Source: SZUA-430 sp964547645 | Lineage (GTDB): Bacteria > Pseudomonadota > Alphaproteobacteria > Micropepsales > Micropepsaceae | Direction of reading: 5' to 3' | DNA length: 64,000 nucleotides | Assembly: GCA_964547645.1 (NCBI GenBank) | Contig: CAZJOM010000008.1 | Location: 13,645 to 77,644, forward strand | In this document: in pieces, positions 16,156-25,169 of the stretch | Layout of the letters: every line of letters starts with the position of its first letter | Numbering within the stretch: position 1 is the first letter of the stretch | Notes under the pieces: model-generated | Databases searched by the model: none | What the model was told of the DNA's origin: nothing | What the model saw: the letters and a program-made list of their open reading frames with translations, nothing else | Position numbers and translations under genes: made by a program

Positions 16156-18995
16156 TCCCCGGCGGCTGGTTCGGCGATGCGGCGGCGGCTGCGGCCAAGT
16201 TGGGCGTAGTCCTGCTGCCACTCGCTGGGGCCGTTCGATGGCGAGACTTGCACGGCGGTGACTTTGTATTCCGGGCAATTCGTTGCCCAGTCGGAGAACT
16301 CGGTTGTCACCACGTTCGTTTGCGTTTCCGACATGTGGAACGTGGTGTAGACGACCCCGGGGGCGACGCGGTCGGTGATGGTGGCGCGCAGGCTGGTTTC
16401 GCCTTCGCGGCTGGCGAGCTTCACCCAGTCGCCGTCCTTGATGCCACGTTGTTCGGCGTCGTGCGGGTGAATCTCCAGGACATCTTCGTCGTGCCAGATC
16501 GTGTTCTGCGTGCGGCGCGTCTGGATGCCGACATTGTATTGCGACAACACGCGGCCGGTGGTGAGCAGCAAAGGGAAACGCGGGCCGACCTTTTCGTCGG
16601 TCGGCACGTATTCGGTGATCATGAAGCGGCCCTTACCGCGCACGAAGCCGTCCGCGTGCATGACAGGCGTGCCTTCGGGCGCGGCTTGGTTGCACGGCCA
16701 TTGGATCGAGCCCAGGGCTTCGAGCTTCTCGAACGACACGCCGGCAAAGGTTGGTGTCAGGCGGGCGATCTCGTCCATGATCTCGCGTGCGTGGCTGTAG
16801 TGCATCTTGTAGCCGAGCGCGTTCGCTAGCAGCTGCGTGATCTGCCAATCCTCGTGGCCGTTCTTCGGCGTCATCACCTTGCGCACGGGTTGGATGCGGC
16901 GCTCGGCGTTTGTGAACGTGCCGTTCTTTTCCAGGAACGTCGAGCCGGGCAGAAAGACGTGGGCGAAGTTTGCAGTTTCGGTCAAGAAGAGATCGTGGAC
17001 GACGACGCATTCCATCGCGGCGAAGGCGGCGGCGACGTGCTTTGTGTTCGGGTCGGACTGGAGGATGTCTTCGCCTTGGATGTAGATGCCCTTGAAGCGG
17101 CCATCGAGTGCGGCATCGAGCATGTTGGGGATGCGCAGGCCCGGCTCGGCGTCGAGCGGCGTGTGCCATAGCGCTTCGAACATCGCGCGCGCGCCGTCGT
17201 CGGAGACGTGGCGGTAGCCGGAGAGCTCGTGTGGGAACGAACCCATGTCGCAGGACCCCTGCACATTGTTTTGTCCCCGCAACGGATTCACGCCGACGCC
17301 GGGGCGGCCGATGTTGCCGGTCGCCATCGCGAGGTTGGCGATCGCCATCACGGCGGTGGTGCCCTGGCTGTGCTCGGTGACGCCGAGGCCGTAGTAAATC
17401 GCGGCGTTGCCGCCGGTTGCGTAGAGGCGGGCGGCGCCACGGATCGCGGCGGCGGGAACGCCGGTCGCGTGCTCGGTCGCTTCGGGGCTGTTCGCGTGGT
17501 TTGCGACGAACGCGGCCCACGCGGCGAAGGCGTCGGGTTCGCAACGGTCGGTGACGAATTTCTTGTCGATCAGGTTTTCGGTGACGATGACGTGTGCGAG
17601 TGCGGTCAGGACCGCGACGTTCGTGCCCGGCAGTAATGGTAGGTGGAACGCGGCTTCGACGTGAGGCGTGCGGACGAGGTCGATGCGGCGCGGGTCGATG
17701 ACAATGAGCTTCGCGCCCTCGCGCAGACGGCGCTTTATGCGTGAGGCGAAGACGGGATGGCCGTCGGTCGGGTTCGCGCCGATGACGACGATGACGTCGG
17801 CATGTTCGACGCTATCAAAGTCCTGCGTGCCGGCGGAGGTGCCGAAGGTGGTCTTCAGGCCGTAGCCGGTGGGCGAATGGCAAACGCGGGCGCAGGTGTC
17901 GACGTTGTTGTTGCCGAAGGCAGCGCGCACGAGCTTTTGAACCAGGAACGTCTCTTCGTTCGTGCAGCGCGAGGAGGTCACGCCGCCGACGGAAAGGCGG
18001 CCGTACTTTGTTTGGATACGTTTGAATTCCGACGCCGTGTGGGCGATGGCTTCTTCCCAGCTGACCTTGCGCCAGGGTTCGTCGATGCGGGCGCGGATCA
18101 TCGGCTCAAGGATGCGGTCGCGGTGGGTGGCGTAGCCCCAGGCGAAGCGGCCCTTGACGCACGAATGTCCGTGGTTCGCTTTGCCGTCCTTGTGCGGCAC
18201 CATGCGGACGAGTTCTTCGCCGCGCATCTCGGCCTTGAAGGCGCAGCCGACGCCGCAATAGGCGCAAGTGGTAACCACGGCCTGTTCGGGGACGCCGATC
18301 TCGATCACCGATTTTTCGCTGAGCGTCGCGGTAGGGCAGGCTTGGACGCAGGCGCCGCAAGAAACGCATTCCGAATTCAGAAACGACTCCGACATGCCGG
18401 CGGATACTTTGGAGTCGAAGCCGCGGCCTTCAATCGTCAGCGCGAACGTGCCTTGGGTCTCTTCGCAGGCGCGCACACAGCGCGAGCAGACGATGCACTT
18501 CGCCGGATCGAACGTGAAGTATGGGTTAGACTCGTCCTTGGCTTGGGCGAGGTGATTTTCGCCGGCGTAACCGTAGCGCACATCGCGCAGGCCGACGGCA
18601 CCGGCCATGTCCTGCAACTCGCAATCGCCGTTGGCGGCGCAGGTGAGGCAGTCGAGGGGGTGGTCGGAGATGTAGAGTTCCATTACGCCGCGGCGCAGAT
18701 CTTTGAGCAGTGGCGTCTGCGTCTTGACCTTCATGCCCGTGGCGACCGGCGTCGTGCAGGAAGCTGGCGTGCCGGGACGGCCTTCGATCTCAACGAGGCA
18801 CAAACGGCAGGACCCGAAGGCGTCGAGGCTGTCGGTGGCGCAGAGCTTGGGCACACCGATGCCAGCCTCCCGCGCGGCACGCAGAATTGAGGTGCCCTCG
18901 GGGACCGCCACGTCGCGGCCGTCAATCGTCAGGCGAACGTGGTGTTCGCTCAACGATGGTGGCGTGCCTAGATCGTGGTCGGTGACGCGTGCCAT
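16152..18995 (-). CDS. fdsA: NAD-dependent formate dehydrogenase alpha (catalytic) subunit FdsA
   Basis: 947 residues. It oxidises formate to CO2 at a bis-MGD molybdenum centre and passes electrons through Fe-S clusters. Visible are an N-terminal [2Fe-2S] ferredoxin domain (C52, C63, C66, C80), an NuoG-like His/Cys cluster (DHPLDCLTCAANGDC), two [4Fe-4S] motifs (CIVCSRCVRAC and CVSCGACVQAC), the [4Fe-4S] of the molybdopterin domain (CAYCGVGC), and the molybdenum-ligand Cys about residue 372 in ARVCHSPTGYGL. The C-terminal molydopterin-binding domain includes LLLTTGRVLSQYN. Length and order match Rhodobacter/Cupriavidus FdsA. It is the third gene of the operon. Confidence 0.96.
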   Translation of the reverse strand: MARVTDHDLGTPPSLSEHHVRLTIDGRDVAVPEGTSILRAAREAGIGVPKLCATDSLDAFGSCRLCLVEIEGRPGTPASCTTPVATGMKVKTQTPLLKDLRRGVMELYISDHPLDCLTCAANGDCELQDMAGAVGLRDVRYGYAGENHLAQAKDESNPYFTFDPAKCIVCSRCVRACEETQGTFALTIEGRGFDSKVSAGMSESFLNSECVSCGACVQACPTATLSEKSVIEIGVPEQAVVTTCAYCGVGCAFKAEMRGEELVRMVPHKDGKANHGHSCVKGRFAWGYATHRDRILEPMIRARIDEPWRKVSWEEAIAHTASEFKRIQTKYGRLSVGGVTSSRCTNEETFLVQKLVRAAFGNNNVDTCARVCHSPTGYGLKTTFGTSAGTQDFDSVEHADVIVVIGANPTDGHPVFASRIKRRLREGAKLIVIDPRRIDLVRTPHVEAAFHLPLLPGTNVAVLTALAHVIVTENLIDKKFVTDRCEPDAFAAWAAFVANHANSPEATEHATGVPAAAIRGAARLYATGGNAAIYYGLGVTEHSQGTTAVMAIANLAMATGNIGRPGVGVNPLRGQNNVQGSCDMGSFPHELSGYRHVSDDGARAMFEALWHTPLDAEPGLRIPNMLDAALDGRFKGIYIQGEDILQSDPNTKHVAAAFAAMECVVVHDLFLTETANFAHVFLPGSTFLEKNGTFTNAERRIQPVRKVMTPKNGHEDWQITQLLANALGYKMHYSHAREIMDEIARLTPTFAGVSFEKLEALGSIQWPCNQAAPEGTPVMHADGFVRGKGRFMITEYVPTDEKVGPRFPLLLTTGRVLSQYNVGIQTRRTQNTIWHDEDVLEIHPHDAEQRGIKDGDWVKLASREGETSLRATITDRVAPGVVYTTFHMSETQTNVVTTEFSDWATNCPEYKVTAVQVSPSNGPSEWQQDYAQLGRSRRRIAEPAAGE

Positions 18996-19004
18996 TCGGC
19001 GAGT

Positions 19005-20537
19005 TTACTCCGCGGCCGGACGATTTGCGCGGGGCATGAAATCCTCCGGGAAATGGCGCAAAGCGCTCAAAACCGGGTAGGGCGTAAAGCCGCCGAGCGC
19101 GCAGAGTGAGCCGAGCTTTAGCGTTTGGCAGAGGTCCGTGAGCAGGCTCAAGTTCATCTCCCGTTTCTCGCCGGCCAGGATGCGGTCAATGACTTCGACG
19201 CCGCGGGTGGAACCGATGCGGCAGGGGGTGCACTTGCCGCAGCTTTCGATGGCGCAGAATTCCATGGCGAAGCGGGCTTGGGCTGCCATGTCGACGGTGT
19301 CGTCGAAAACGACGATGCCGCCGTGGCCGATCAGGCCGTCGAGTGCGGCAAAAGCTTCGTAATCGAAGGGCGTGTCGAACAGCGCAGGCGGAAAGTAGGC
19401 GCCGAGCGGACCGCCGCATTGCACGGCGCGAACCGGGCGGCCGGTGGCGGTGCCGCCGCCGACTTCGTCGACGAGTTCGCCGAGCGTGATACCGAACGGC
19501 ACTTCGAACAAGCCTGCGCGTTTCACGTTGCCTGCGAGTTGAATCGGCATCGTGCCGCGCGATTTGCCGTGGCCGATGGAGGCGTAGGCGTCCGCGCCAT
19601 TTGCCAAGATCCACGGCACGGTGGCGAGCGAGAGGACGTTGTTGACGACCGTCGGCTCGCCGAACAGGCCTTCGTGCACGGGCAGCGGTGGCTTGGCGCG
19701 GACTTGGCCGCGCTTGCCTTCCAGGCTTTCGAGGAGCGCGGTTTCTTCGCCGCAGACATAGGCGCCGGCGCCGACTCTGAGTTCGAGATCGAACTTGTCG
19801 TCGAGCAGGCCTGCCGCGCGGGCGATGCCGATCGCTTTGGCGAAGGTCGCGTTCGCGTGCGGGTATTCCGAGCGGCCGTAGACGTAGCCCTTGCGCGCGC
19901 CGACGGCGAAGGCGGCGATCATCATGCCTTCGATCAGCGCGAACGGATCGCCTTCCATCAGCATGCGGTCGGCGAAGGTGCCGCTGTCGCCTTCGTCGGC
20001 GTTGCAGACGATGTATTTGCGGTCGCCTTTGGCATCGGCCGCGGACTTCCACTTGACGCCGGTTGGGAATCCGGCGCCGCCGCGGCCGCGCAAGCCGGCT
20101 TGGATGATCGTCGAGATCGTTGCTACGGGGCCCAGCGCTTTTGCGCGACGCCATCCTTCGAAGCCGCCGTGGTTGCGATAATCGTCGAGCGACAGCGGAT
20201 CGACGATGCCGCAGCGCGCGAAGGTGATACGCGTCTGCCGTTTGAGCCACGGGTGCTGATCGACAAGGCCGATGCAGGCAGGGTGGGGCTTGCCTTCCAG
20301 CATGCCTGCGTCGATGAGTGCGGGTATGTCTGCGGCCTGGACCGTTCCGTAACCGACGCGGCCTTGCGGCGTTTGAACTTCGATCAACGGTTCCAGCCAA
20401 TGCATGCCGCGCGAGCCCGTGCGCACGATGTCGATCGCGATGTTTCGCGTGCGAGCAACGCCGTGCAGCGTGCGCGCGACGGCCTCGGCGCCAAGGCCCA
20501 GTGCGGCTACGTCGTTCGGGATGAAGACGCGCATCAT
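19005..20537 (-). CDS. fdsB: NAD-dependent formate dehydrogenase beta subunit FdsB
   Basis: 510 residues. FdsB is the NuoF-like diaphorase subunit that binds FMN and NAD and passes electrons from FdsA to NAD. An N-terminal thioredoxin-like part (residues 1-115) precedes the NADH/FMN domain with GLRGRGGAGFPTGVKW and NADEGDSGTFADR, then the SLBB-like part and the C-terminal [4Fe-4S] motif ESCGKCTPCRIGSTRG. Its start overlaps the fdsG stop (ATGA); fdsA begins 9 bp after its stop. Soluble and cytoplasmic. Confidence 0.95.
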   Translation of the reverse strand: MMRVFIPNDVAALGLGAEAVARTLHGVARTRNIAIDIVRTGSRGMHWLEPLIEVQTPQGRVGYGTVQAADIPALIDAGMLEGKPHPACIGLVDQHPWLKRQTRITFARCGIVDPLSLDDYRNHGGFEGWRRAKALGPVATISTIIQAGLRGRGGAGFPTGVKWKSAADAKGDRKYIVCNADEGDSGTFADRMLMEGDPFALIEGMMIAAFAVGARKGYVYGRSEYPHANATFAKAIGIARAAGLLDDKFDLELRVGAGAYVCGEETALLESLEGKRGQVRAKPPLPVHEGLFGEPTVVNNVLSLATVPWILANGADAYASIGHGKSRGTMPIQLAGNVKRAGLFEVPFGITLGELVDEVGGGTATGRPVRAVQCGGPLGAYFPPALFDTPFDYEAFAALDGLIGHGGIVVFDDTVDMAAQARFAMEFCAIESCGKCTPCRIGSTRGVEVIDRILAGEKREMNLSLLTDLCQTLKLGSLCALGGFTPYPVLSALRHFPEDFMPRANRPAAE

Positions 20538-21022
20538 CCGGCGTTCTCGGCGATGGCGATCAGGTGTTTGCTCTCCGCCCGGCCGTGGGGCTCGCCGTTG
20601 ACGAGCGTGGCTGGCGCCACGGAGCAGAGGCCAAGGCAGTAGACCGCTTCGACAGTGATGGCGCCGTCAGCCGTGGTCTCACCCCAGCCGACGCGGAAGT
20701 GTCTCAGGATTGCGTCGGCAAGCGCCCGGCCGCCCATCGCCTGACAAGCTTCCGCGCGGCATAGCTTGATGACGCGCCGGCCCGGCGGGCTCTCGCGGAA
20801 GTCGTGATAGAAAGAGACGACGCCATAGACCTCCGCGCGCGTCAGGTTCAGCGCGTCGGCGATGATGGGGATGGCGTCACGCGGGATGAATCCTGTCGCG
20901 TGCTGGACGGCGTGAAGGATCGGCAGCAGCGGCCCCTCAAGATGGGCGTGGTTCGCCACGATCCCGCGGATCTGCGCTTCGTTCCAGCTGACGTCGGTCA
21001 CTCGATCCATCCCGCGAAGCAT
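20534..21022 (-). CDS. fdsG: NAD-dependent formate dehydrogenase gamma subunit FdsG
   Basis: 162 residues, NuoE-like thioredoxin-fold subunit with one [2Fe-2S] cluster: LCRAEACQAM (C88, C93) and YCLGLCSVAP (C129, C133). It pairs with FdsB in the diaphorase part of the enzyme. The start is uncertain: ATG at 21022 or 21010 (MDRVTDVSW); neither has a clear ribosome site. It is the first gene of the fds operon and begins only about 31-43 bp after the tRNA-Gln 3' end on the same strand, so there is very little room for an independent promoter. Confidence 0.93.
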   Translation of the reverse strand: MLRGMDRVTDVSWNEAQIRGIVANHAHLEGPLLPILHAVQHATGFIPRDAIPIIADALNLTRAEVYGVVSFYHDFRESPPGRRVIKLCRAEACQAMGGRALADAILRHFRVGWGETTADGAITVEAVYCLGLCSVAPATLVNGEPHGRAESKHLIAIAENAG

Positions 21023-21053
21023 CGTGGGGTGGAGAATAGCGCATATCCGGAGG

Positions 21054-21127
21054 TGGTTGGGGGACTAGGATTCGAACCTAGACAGGCAGAGTCAGAGTCT
21101 GCAGTCCTACCGTTAGACGATCCCCCA
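21054..21127 (-). tRNA. tRNA-Gln (anticodon CTG)
   Basis: 74 nt with encoded CCA. Acceptor TGGGGGA pairs with TCCCCCA; the anticodon arm is GCAGA-CTCTGAC-TCTGC (anticodon CTG), and the T-loop contains GGTTCGAATCC. It stands between ccmI and fdsG, all on the minus strand. Confidence 0.96.
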
Positions 21128-21140
21128 ACGGAGGGGCGTC

Positions 21141-21169
21141 TTATAAGTCCCAAGCGCGTTGGGCGGCAA
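21141..21169 (-). promoter_or_regulatory. sigma-70-type promoter of tRNA-Gln, possibly also of the fds operon
   Basis: On the minus strand TTGCCG is followed after 17 bp by TTATAA. It lies just after the ccmI stop and about 14 bp before the tRNA 5' end. It is the only clear promoter upstream of fdsG in the neighbouring intergenic DNA. Confidence 0.7.
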
Positions 21170-21172
21170 GCG

Positions 21173-22024
21173 TTAAGGCACTGCGGTTGGCGGCAGCTTG
21201 AGCTTGGCTGCTAGTTCGCGGGCTTGGTCACGCAAGCCCGGAAGCCACTGGGCGTCGGGCGGGCCGTCCTTGATGATGGCGACCCACAGGTCGAAGGCTT
21301 CGCGGTCTTTTCCGGCCTGGGTGAGGGCGAGGCCCTGATAGAAGCGGGCTCGGGGGTCCTTCGCATTTCGCTTAAGGGCTTGCGCGAAGATCGCTTGCGC
21401 TTCGGGGGTCACGGTGCCGCCGGCCAGTTGGACCGTCGCCTCGCCATATTGGGAACGCAGCGCCGCGTTTTCGGGATCGAGTTGCACCGCTCGCGCGAGG
21501 GCTTCGACGCCGTCTTTCACGCGGCCGAGCTGTACGTAGGACCAACCGAGCATGCGCCAGCCCTTTGCATCGTTCGGTTGCGTTTTTAGGCGCGCGGCGA
21601 GTTTGGCGACCATTTGCTCCACTTCGCCCAGCATTTCGGTTGCAGCGGCCGTGCGTTCGGCGGCTGCGTCATAAGGGCGATCAGGCAACTGCGGGCGGCC
21701 AAGCGGCAAATAGATGGCGAGCGACGCCGCGCTGAGCAAGGCTGCGACTGCGATTGGGACCGCGCGCGGTAGGCGTGTCGTTTGCCCAATGGTTTCGTTG
21801 CTTGGCAGCGCCAAGATGCGGCGTTTGATTTCGATGCGGGCGGCTCCCGCTTCGGCGGGCGTGATCACGCCGCGTTCAAGGTCGGCGTCGATCTCCCTTA
21901 GCTGGTCGCGGTAGACGGCGAGGCTGGTGGAGTCGCGCTGTGCGGTGGGCGGCCGCTTGAGGAGCGGGGGCAACACCACGATGCAAGCCAGCAATAAGAG
22001 TGCGACAATCGCAAGCCAGATCAT
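21173..22024 (-). CDS. ccmI: cytochrome c maturation protein CcmI (CycH)
   Basis: 283 residues. CcmI holds apocytochrome c for heme ligation with CcmF and CcmH. An N-terminal membrane segment is followed by the family segment YRDQLREIDADLERGVITPAEA, a second membrane segment (about residues 88-106), and a periplasmic TPR region with GWRMLGWSYVQLGRVKDG, AVQLDPENAALRSQYGEA and PRARFYQGLALTQAGK. The start overlaps the ccmH stop by ATGA. Last gene of the ccmFGHI operon. Confidence 0.93.
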   Translation of the reverse strand: MIWLAIVALLLLACIVVLPPLLKRPPTAQRDSTSLAVYRDQLREIDADLERGVITPAEAGAARIEIKRRILALPSNETIGQTTRLPRAVPIAVAALLSAASLAIYLPLGRPQLPDRPYDAAAERTAAATEMLGEVEQMVAKLAARLKTQPNDAKGWRMLGWSYVQLGRVKDGVEALARAVQLDPENAALRSQYGEATVQLAGGTVTPEAQAIFAQALKRNAKDPRARFYQGLALTQAGKDREAFDLWVAIIKDGPPDAQWLPGLRDQARELAAKLKLPPTAVP

Positions 22025-22491
22025 GACGTGCGCTCATCAAGTTTGCGCTGCACGGCGGCTTCTTCCGCGGCGTCGAGCGGTTGCGGTGCGGTTGTGTTGC
22101 GGCGCAGGCCGCGCATGTAGTTCCACGCCAATGCGGCTGCGATCACAAGCACCGCAAACGGTCCGAACCAGAGAGCCCAGGTGCTGCTGTCGAGCGGCGG
22201 CCGGAGCAGGACGAACTTGCCGTAGCGCGCGACGATGAAATCCCGCGCTTGCGTGTCGGTGTCGCCAGATTTGAGCCGTTCGCGCACTAGGATGCGGATG
22301 TCGCGTGCCAACGGTGCGTCGGAATCGTCGACGGATTGGTTCTGGCAGACGACGCAGCGCAGCTCTTGCGTGATATGTCTGGCGCGGGCTTCTAGCGCCG
22401 GGTCGGCGAGGATTTCGTCGGGCTCGACGGAGAACGCGGGCACGCTTGCAACGAAGAGCATGAGCGCGGCAAGGCACGATTTGACGCTCAC
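22021..22491 (-). CDS. ccmH: cytochrome c maturation thiol oxidoreductase CcmH (CycL)
   Basis: 156 residues. A signal peptide (FVASVPAFS) precedes the periplasmic domain with the redox motif LRCVVCQNQSVDDSDAPLA, used to reduce the apocytochrome CxxCH site. A C-terminal membrane helix follows (TWALWFGPFAVLVIAAALAW). The start is GTG at 22491, overlapping the ccmG stop (GTGA). Size matches the short alphaproteobacterial CcmH, with CcmI encoded separately. Confidence 0.94.
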   Translation of the reverse strand: MSVKSCLAALMLFVASVPAFSVEPDEILADPALEARARHITQELRCVVCQNQSVDDSDAPLARDIRILVRERLKSGDTDTQARDFIVARYGKFVLLRPPLDSSTWALWFGPFAVLVIAAALAWNYMRGLRRNTTAPQPLDAAEEAAVQRKLDERTS

Positions 22492-23030
22492 GGTTCGGCC
22501 TCAAGTTCTTTGATCAACGGCTCGATCGTGTTGATCCAAATGTAGTCGTCGATGGCACCGACTTGCTTGAAGCGGATGCGGCCGCGCTTGTCGACGACGA
22601 AGGTCTCCGGCGCGCCGGTGACGCCGAAATCGATGGCGGTGCGGCCCTTCGCGTCGTCGGCGATCGCCGTGTAAGGGTTTCCAAGTTCTTCCAGCCAGGC
22701 TTTGAGCTCGTCCGGCTTGTCTTTCCAGGCCAGGCCATAGATCGCGACGCGGTTTGCCTTCGCATGCTTGAGCAGTATCGGGTGCTCGACGCGGCACGTG
22801 ATGCACCACGAGGCGAAGATGTTGATCAGCGAAACGTGGCCTTTCAGCGTTTGGTTCGACACCGTCTCGCCGTTGCGGCCGAAAGAGGGGAGATCGAAGG
22901 CGGGGAGGGGCTTGTCGATCAAGACGGATCGGATCGTGCGCGAGTCCTCCGTCAGGCCGATCGCGAAGTACCCGGCGAGCAGCAGCAGCAAGCCGAGCGG
23001 GAGAAGCGAGAGCCAACGCGACATTGTCAT
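22488..23030 (-). CDS. ccmG: cytochrome c maturation thioredoxin CcmG (DsbE)
   Basis: 180 residues. A membrane-anchored periplasmic thioredoxin that reduces the apocytochrome or CcmH thiols. After the N-terminal anchor (SLLPLGLLLLLAGYFAIGL) come FDLPSFGRNGETVSN and INIFASWCITCRVEHPIL with active-site WCITC, and the cis-Pro region GVTGAPETFVVD. The active-site dipeptide IT is less common than the VP or PT usually seen. Start at 23030 (MTMSRWLS) overlaps the ccmF stop by ATGA. Confidence 0.93.
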   Translation of the reverse strand: MTMSRWLSLLPLGLLLLLAGYFAIGLTEDSRTIRSVLIDKPLPAFDLPSFGRNGETVSNQTLKGHVSLINIFASWCITCRVEHPILLKHAKANRVAIYGLAWKDKPDELKAWLEELGNPYTAIADDAKGRTAIDFGVTGAPETFVVDKRGRIRFKQVGAIDDYIWINTIEPLIKELEAEP

Positions 23031-24991
23031 TCCGCCGCCTGTGCAACGGCGCGGCGCGGGGCGCCTACGCGCAAGCGCCGGTCGCTCAGCGAGAGCAAAC
23101 CGCCAAAGACCATGATCACCGCGCCGCCCCAAATCCAGACGACCCAAGGGTGATGGAACAATCGCACGGTCCAGGAGCCGTCAGGGTGCGGTTGACCAAT
23201 CGTCACGTAGAGTATGTCCAACGGGCGAACGCGGATGCCAGCTTCGGTCGTCTCGGAGCCGGGGTTCGGATAGTTGCGGCGTTCGGCGAGCAGTTCGTCC
23301 ACTTGCGCGCCACCCACCGCGACAGCGAAATGACCCGCCTTGGAGGTATAGTTGGGGCCTTGCTCATCGGTCACCGAGAGGAGCCGCACTTCATACGTGC
23401 CGATCTTGGCGGACTGGCCGGGCTTGAGCAACGTCACCGTTTCTTCCGTCCACGCGGTAACGCCGACGATACCTAAGGCGACAACAGCAACGCCAGCGTG
23501 GGACACAGCCATGCCCCATGTGGCGCGCGGCAGCCCTGTGGTGCGCGACCAGATCGATTGCAAGTCGCCACTTCCGAGCGCTAGGCGTTGCGCGATTGCT
23601 CCGAGCGAGCCGGCGAGCAACCAAACGGCTGCTGCGATCGCGAGAATGGCGAGCGAGCCGGTGCCGACGACGGCGGCAGCAATGCCGGCACCGGTCGCGG
23701 CGGCGGCCGCAACTTTCAACCGGAAGAAGGCTTGAGCAAGGTCGCCGCGCTTCCAACTCAAGAGTGGCCCGATCGCCATCGCGAACATCATCGCGATCGA
23801 GAAGGGCACGAAAAAGAAGTTGTACCAAGGTGCGCCAACGGAGAGTTGGTCGCCGCTCGAAACTTGCGCGAACAGCGGATAGAACGTGCCTATGAAAATG
23901 AACGCCGTTACGGAGACGAGCAGTACGTTGTTCAGGATCAGGCCGCCTTCGCGGCTGACCGGCGCGAATAGGTTGCCGAGCTTCATCGTCGGCGCGCGGA
24001 TGGCGTAGAGCGTCAGTGCGCCGCCCGTGGTCGCGACGAGGAGTCCTAAGATGAATATGCCGCGCGTGGGATCGGTCGCGAAGGAATGGACGCTTGAGAT
24101 CACGCCGGAGCGGACCAGAAATGTGCCGATAAGGCTCAGCGTAAAGGTCAGGATCGCAAGCAAGATCGTCCAGTGCTTCAGTGCGTCGCGTTTTTCGACG
24201 ACGATGGCGGAGTGGACGAGCGCCGTACCTGCGAGCCACGGCATCAATGATGCGTTCTCGACCGGGTCCCAGAACCACCAGCCGCCCCAGCCGAGTTCGT
24301 AGTAGGCCCAAAGCGAACCCAGCATGATGCCCATGGTGAGGAAGCACCAGGCGGCAAGCGTCCAGGGCCTGACCCAGCGTGCCCACGCCGGATCGACGCG
24401 GCCTTCGATGAGCGCTGCAACGGCGAACGAGAAAGCCATCGAGAAGCCGACGTAACCGAGATAGAGGAATGGCGGATGCGTCGCGAGGCCCGGGTCCTGC
24501 AGCAGCGGGTTCAGTCCGTTGCCGTTCAGCGGTGCTGGGTCTAGGCGCAGGAAAGGGTTCGACGTGAAGACGATGAAGGCCAGAAATCCAACACCAATCA
24601 TGCCCTGAATCGCGAGCACGCGGGCGGCGAGCGTCTCGGGAAGATTGCGTCCAAATAGGGCGACCGCGCCGCCAAACAGGGCCAAGATCAACACCCAGAG
24701 CAGCATCGAGCCTTCGTGGTTCCCCCAGACACCGGCAATTTTGTAGACGAGCGGCTTGTCCGAATGAGAATGCTGCGCCACCAGCGATACGGAGAAATCG
24801 GAGAGGACGAACACCAGCGTGAGGCATGCGAACGCGATGGCGATAAACAAAAGTTGACCGATTGCCGCCGAGCGAGCGAATGCCATCAGGTTTGGGTCGC
24901 GCTTGGCGGCGCCGTAGAGGGGTACGCAGCTCTGCGCGACCGCCAGGGCCAGCGCCAGCGCAAGGGCAAAATGTCCGATTTCCGCGATCAT
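23027..24991 (-). CDS. ccmF: heme lyase subunit CcmF (CycK)
   Basis: 654 residues with about 14-15 hydrophobic helices. CcmF is the integral membrane part of the system I cytochrome c heme lyase. The WWD heme-handling motif is present (GWGGWWFWDPVENASLMPWL near residue 225), as are the conserved His segments in VWGNHEGSMLLW and HPPFLYLGYVGFS. First gene of ccmFGHI. The expected neighbour ccmE is not here but 6.5 kb away at 31.5 kb, in the opposite orientation. Confidence 0.96.
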   Translation of the reverse strand: MIAEIGHFALALALALAVAQSCVPLYGAAKRDPNLMAFARSAAIGQLLFIAIAFACLTLVFVLSDFSVSLVAQHSHSDKPLVYKIAGVWGNHEGSMLLWVLILALFGGAVALFGRNLPETLAARVLAIQGMIGVGFLAFIVFTSNPFLRLDPAPLNGNGLNPLLQDPGLATHPPFLYLGYVGFSMAFSFAVAALIEGRVDPAWARWVRPWTLAAWCFLTMGIMLGSLWAYYELGWGGWWFWDPVENASLMPWLAGTALVHSAIVVEKRDALKHWTILLAILTFTLSLIGTFLVRSGVISSVHSFATDPTRGIFILGLLVATTGGALTLYAIRAPTMKLGNLFAPVSREGGLILNNVLLVSVTAFIFIGTFYPLFAQVSSGDQLSVGAPWYNFFFVPFSIAMMFAMAIGPLLSWKRGDLAQAFFRLKVAAAAATGAGIAAAVVGTGSLAILAIAAAVWLLAGSLGAIAQRLALGSGDLQSIWSRTTGLPRATWGMAVSHAGVAVVALGIVGVTAWTEETVTLLKPGQSAKIGTYEVRLLSVTDEQGPNYTSKAGHFAVAVGGAQVDELLAERRNYPNPGSETTEAGIRVRPLDILYVTIGQPHPDGSWTVRLFHHPWVVWIWGGAVIMVFGGLLSLSDRRLRVGAPRRAVAQAAE

Positions 24992-25169
24992 GTGGCGCTC
25001 GGATACGCGAGCGGGCGGGCAAATTCAATGAGGCGCAACCGTCCCCTCCCAGGCGAAGACCACTCGCGCAGCAGGGTTGCCGCTCTTGCTTTGCCAAGCG
25101 GTCAAAAATTTGCTCCATTCGTCTGACAAAAAGTCAGATGCGCGTTGGCGCACGGCGGAGGAGACGAGC

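Noticed and set aside
13464..20642. Long plus-strand frames antisense to the CinY-like gene, fdsA and fdsB (up to 505 aa)
   Set aside because: High GC opens long mirror frames. Their products have no domain signatures, while the minus-strand genes carry complete catalytic and cluster motifs.
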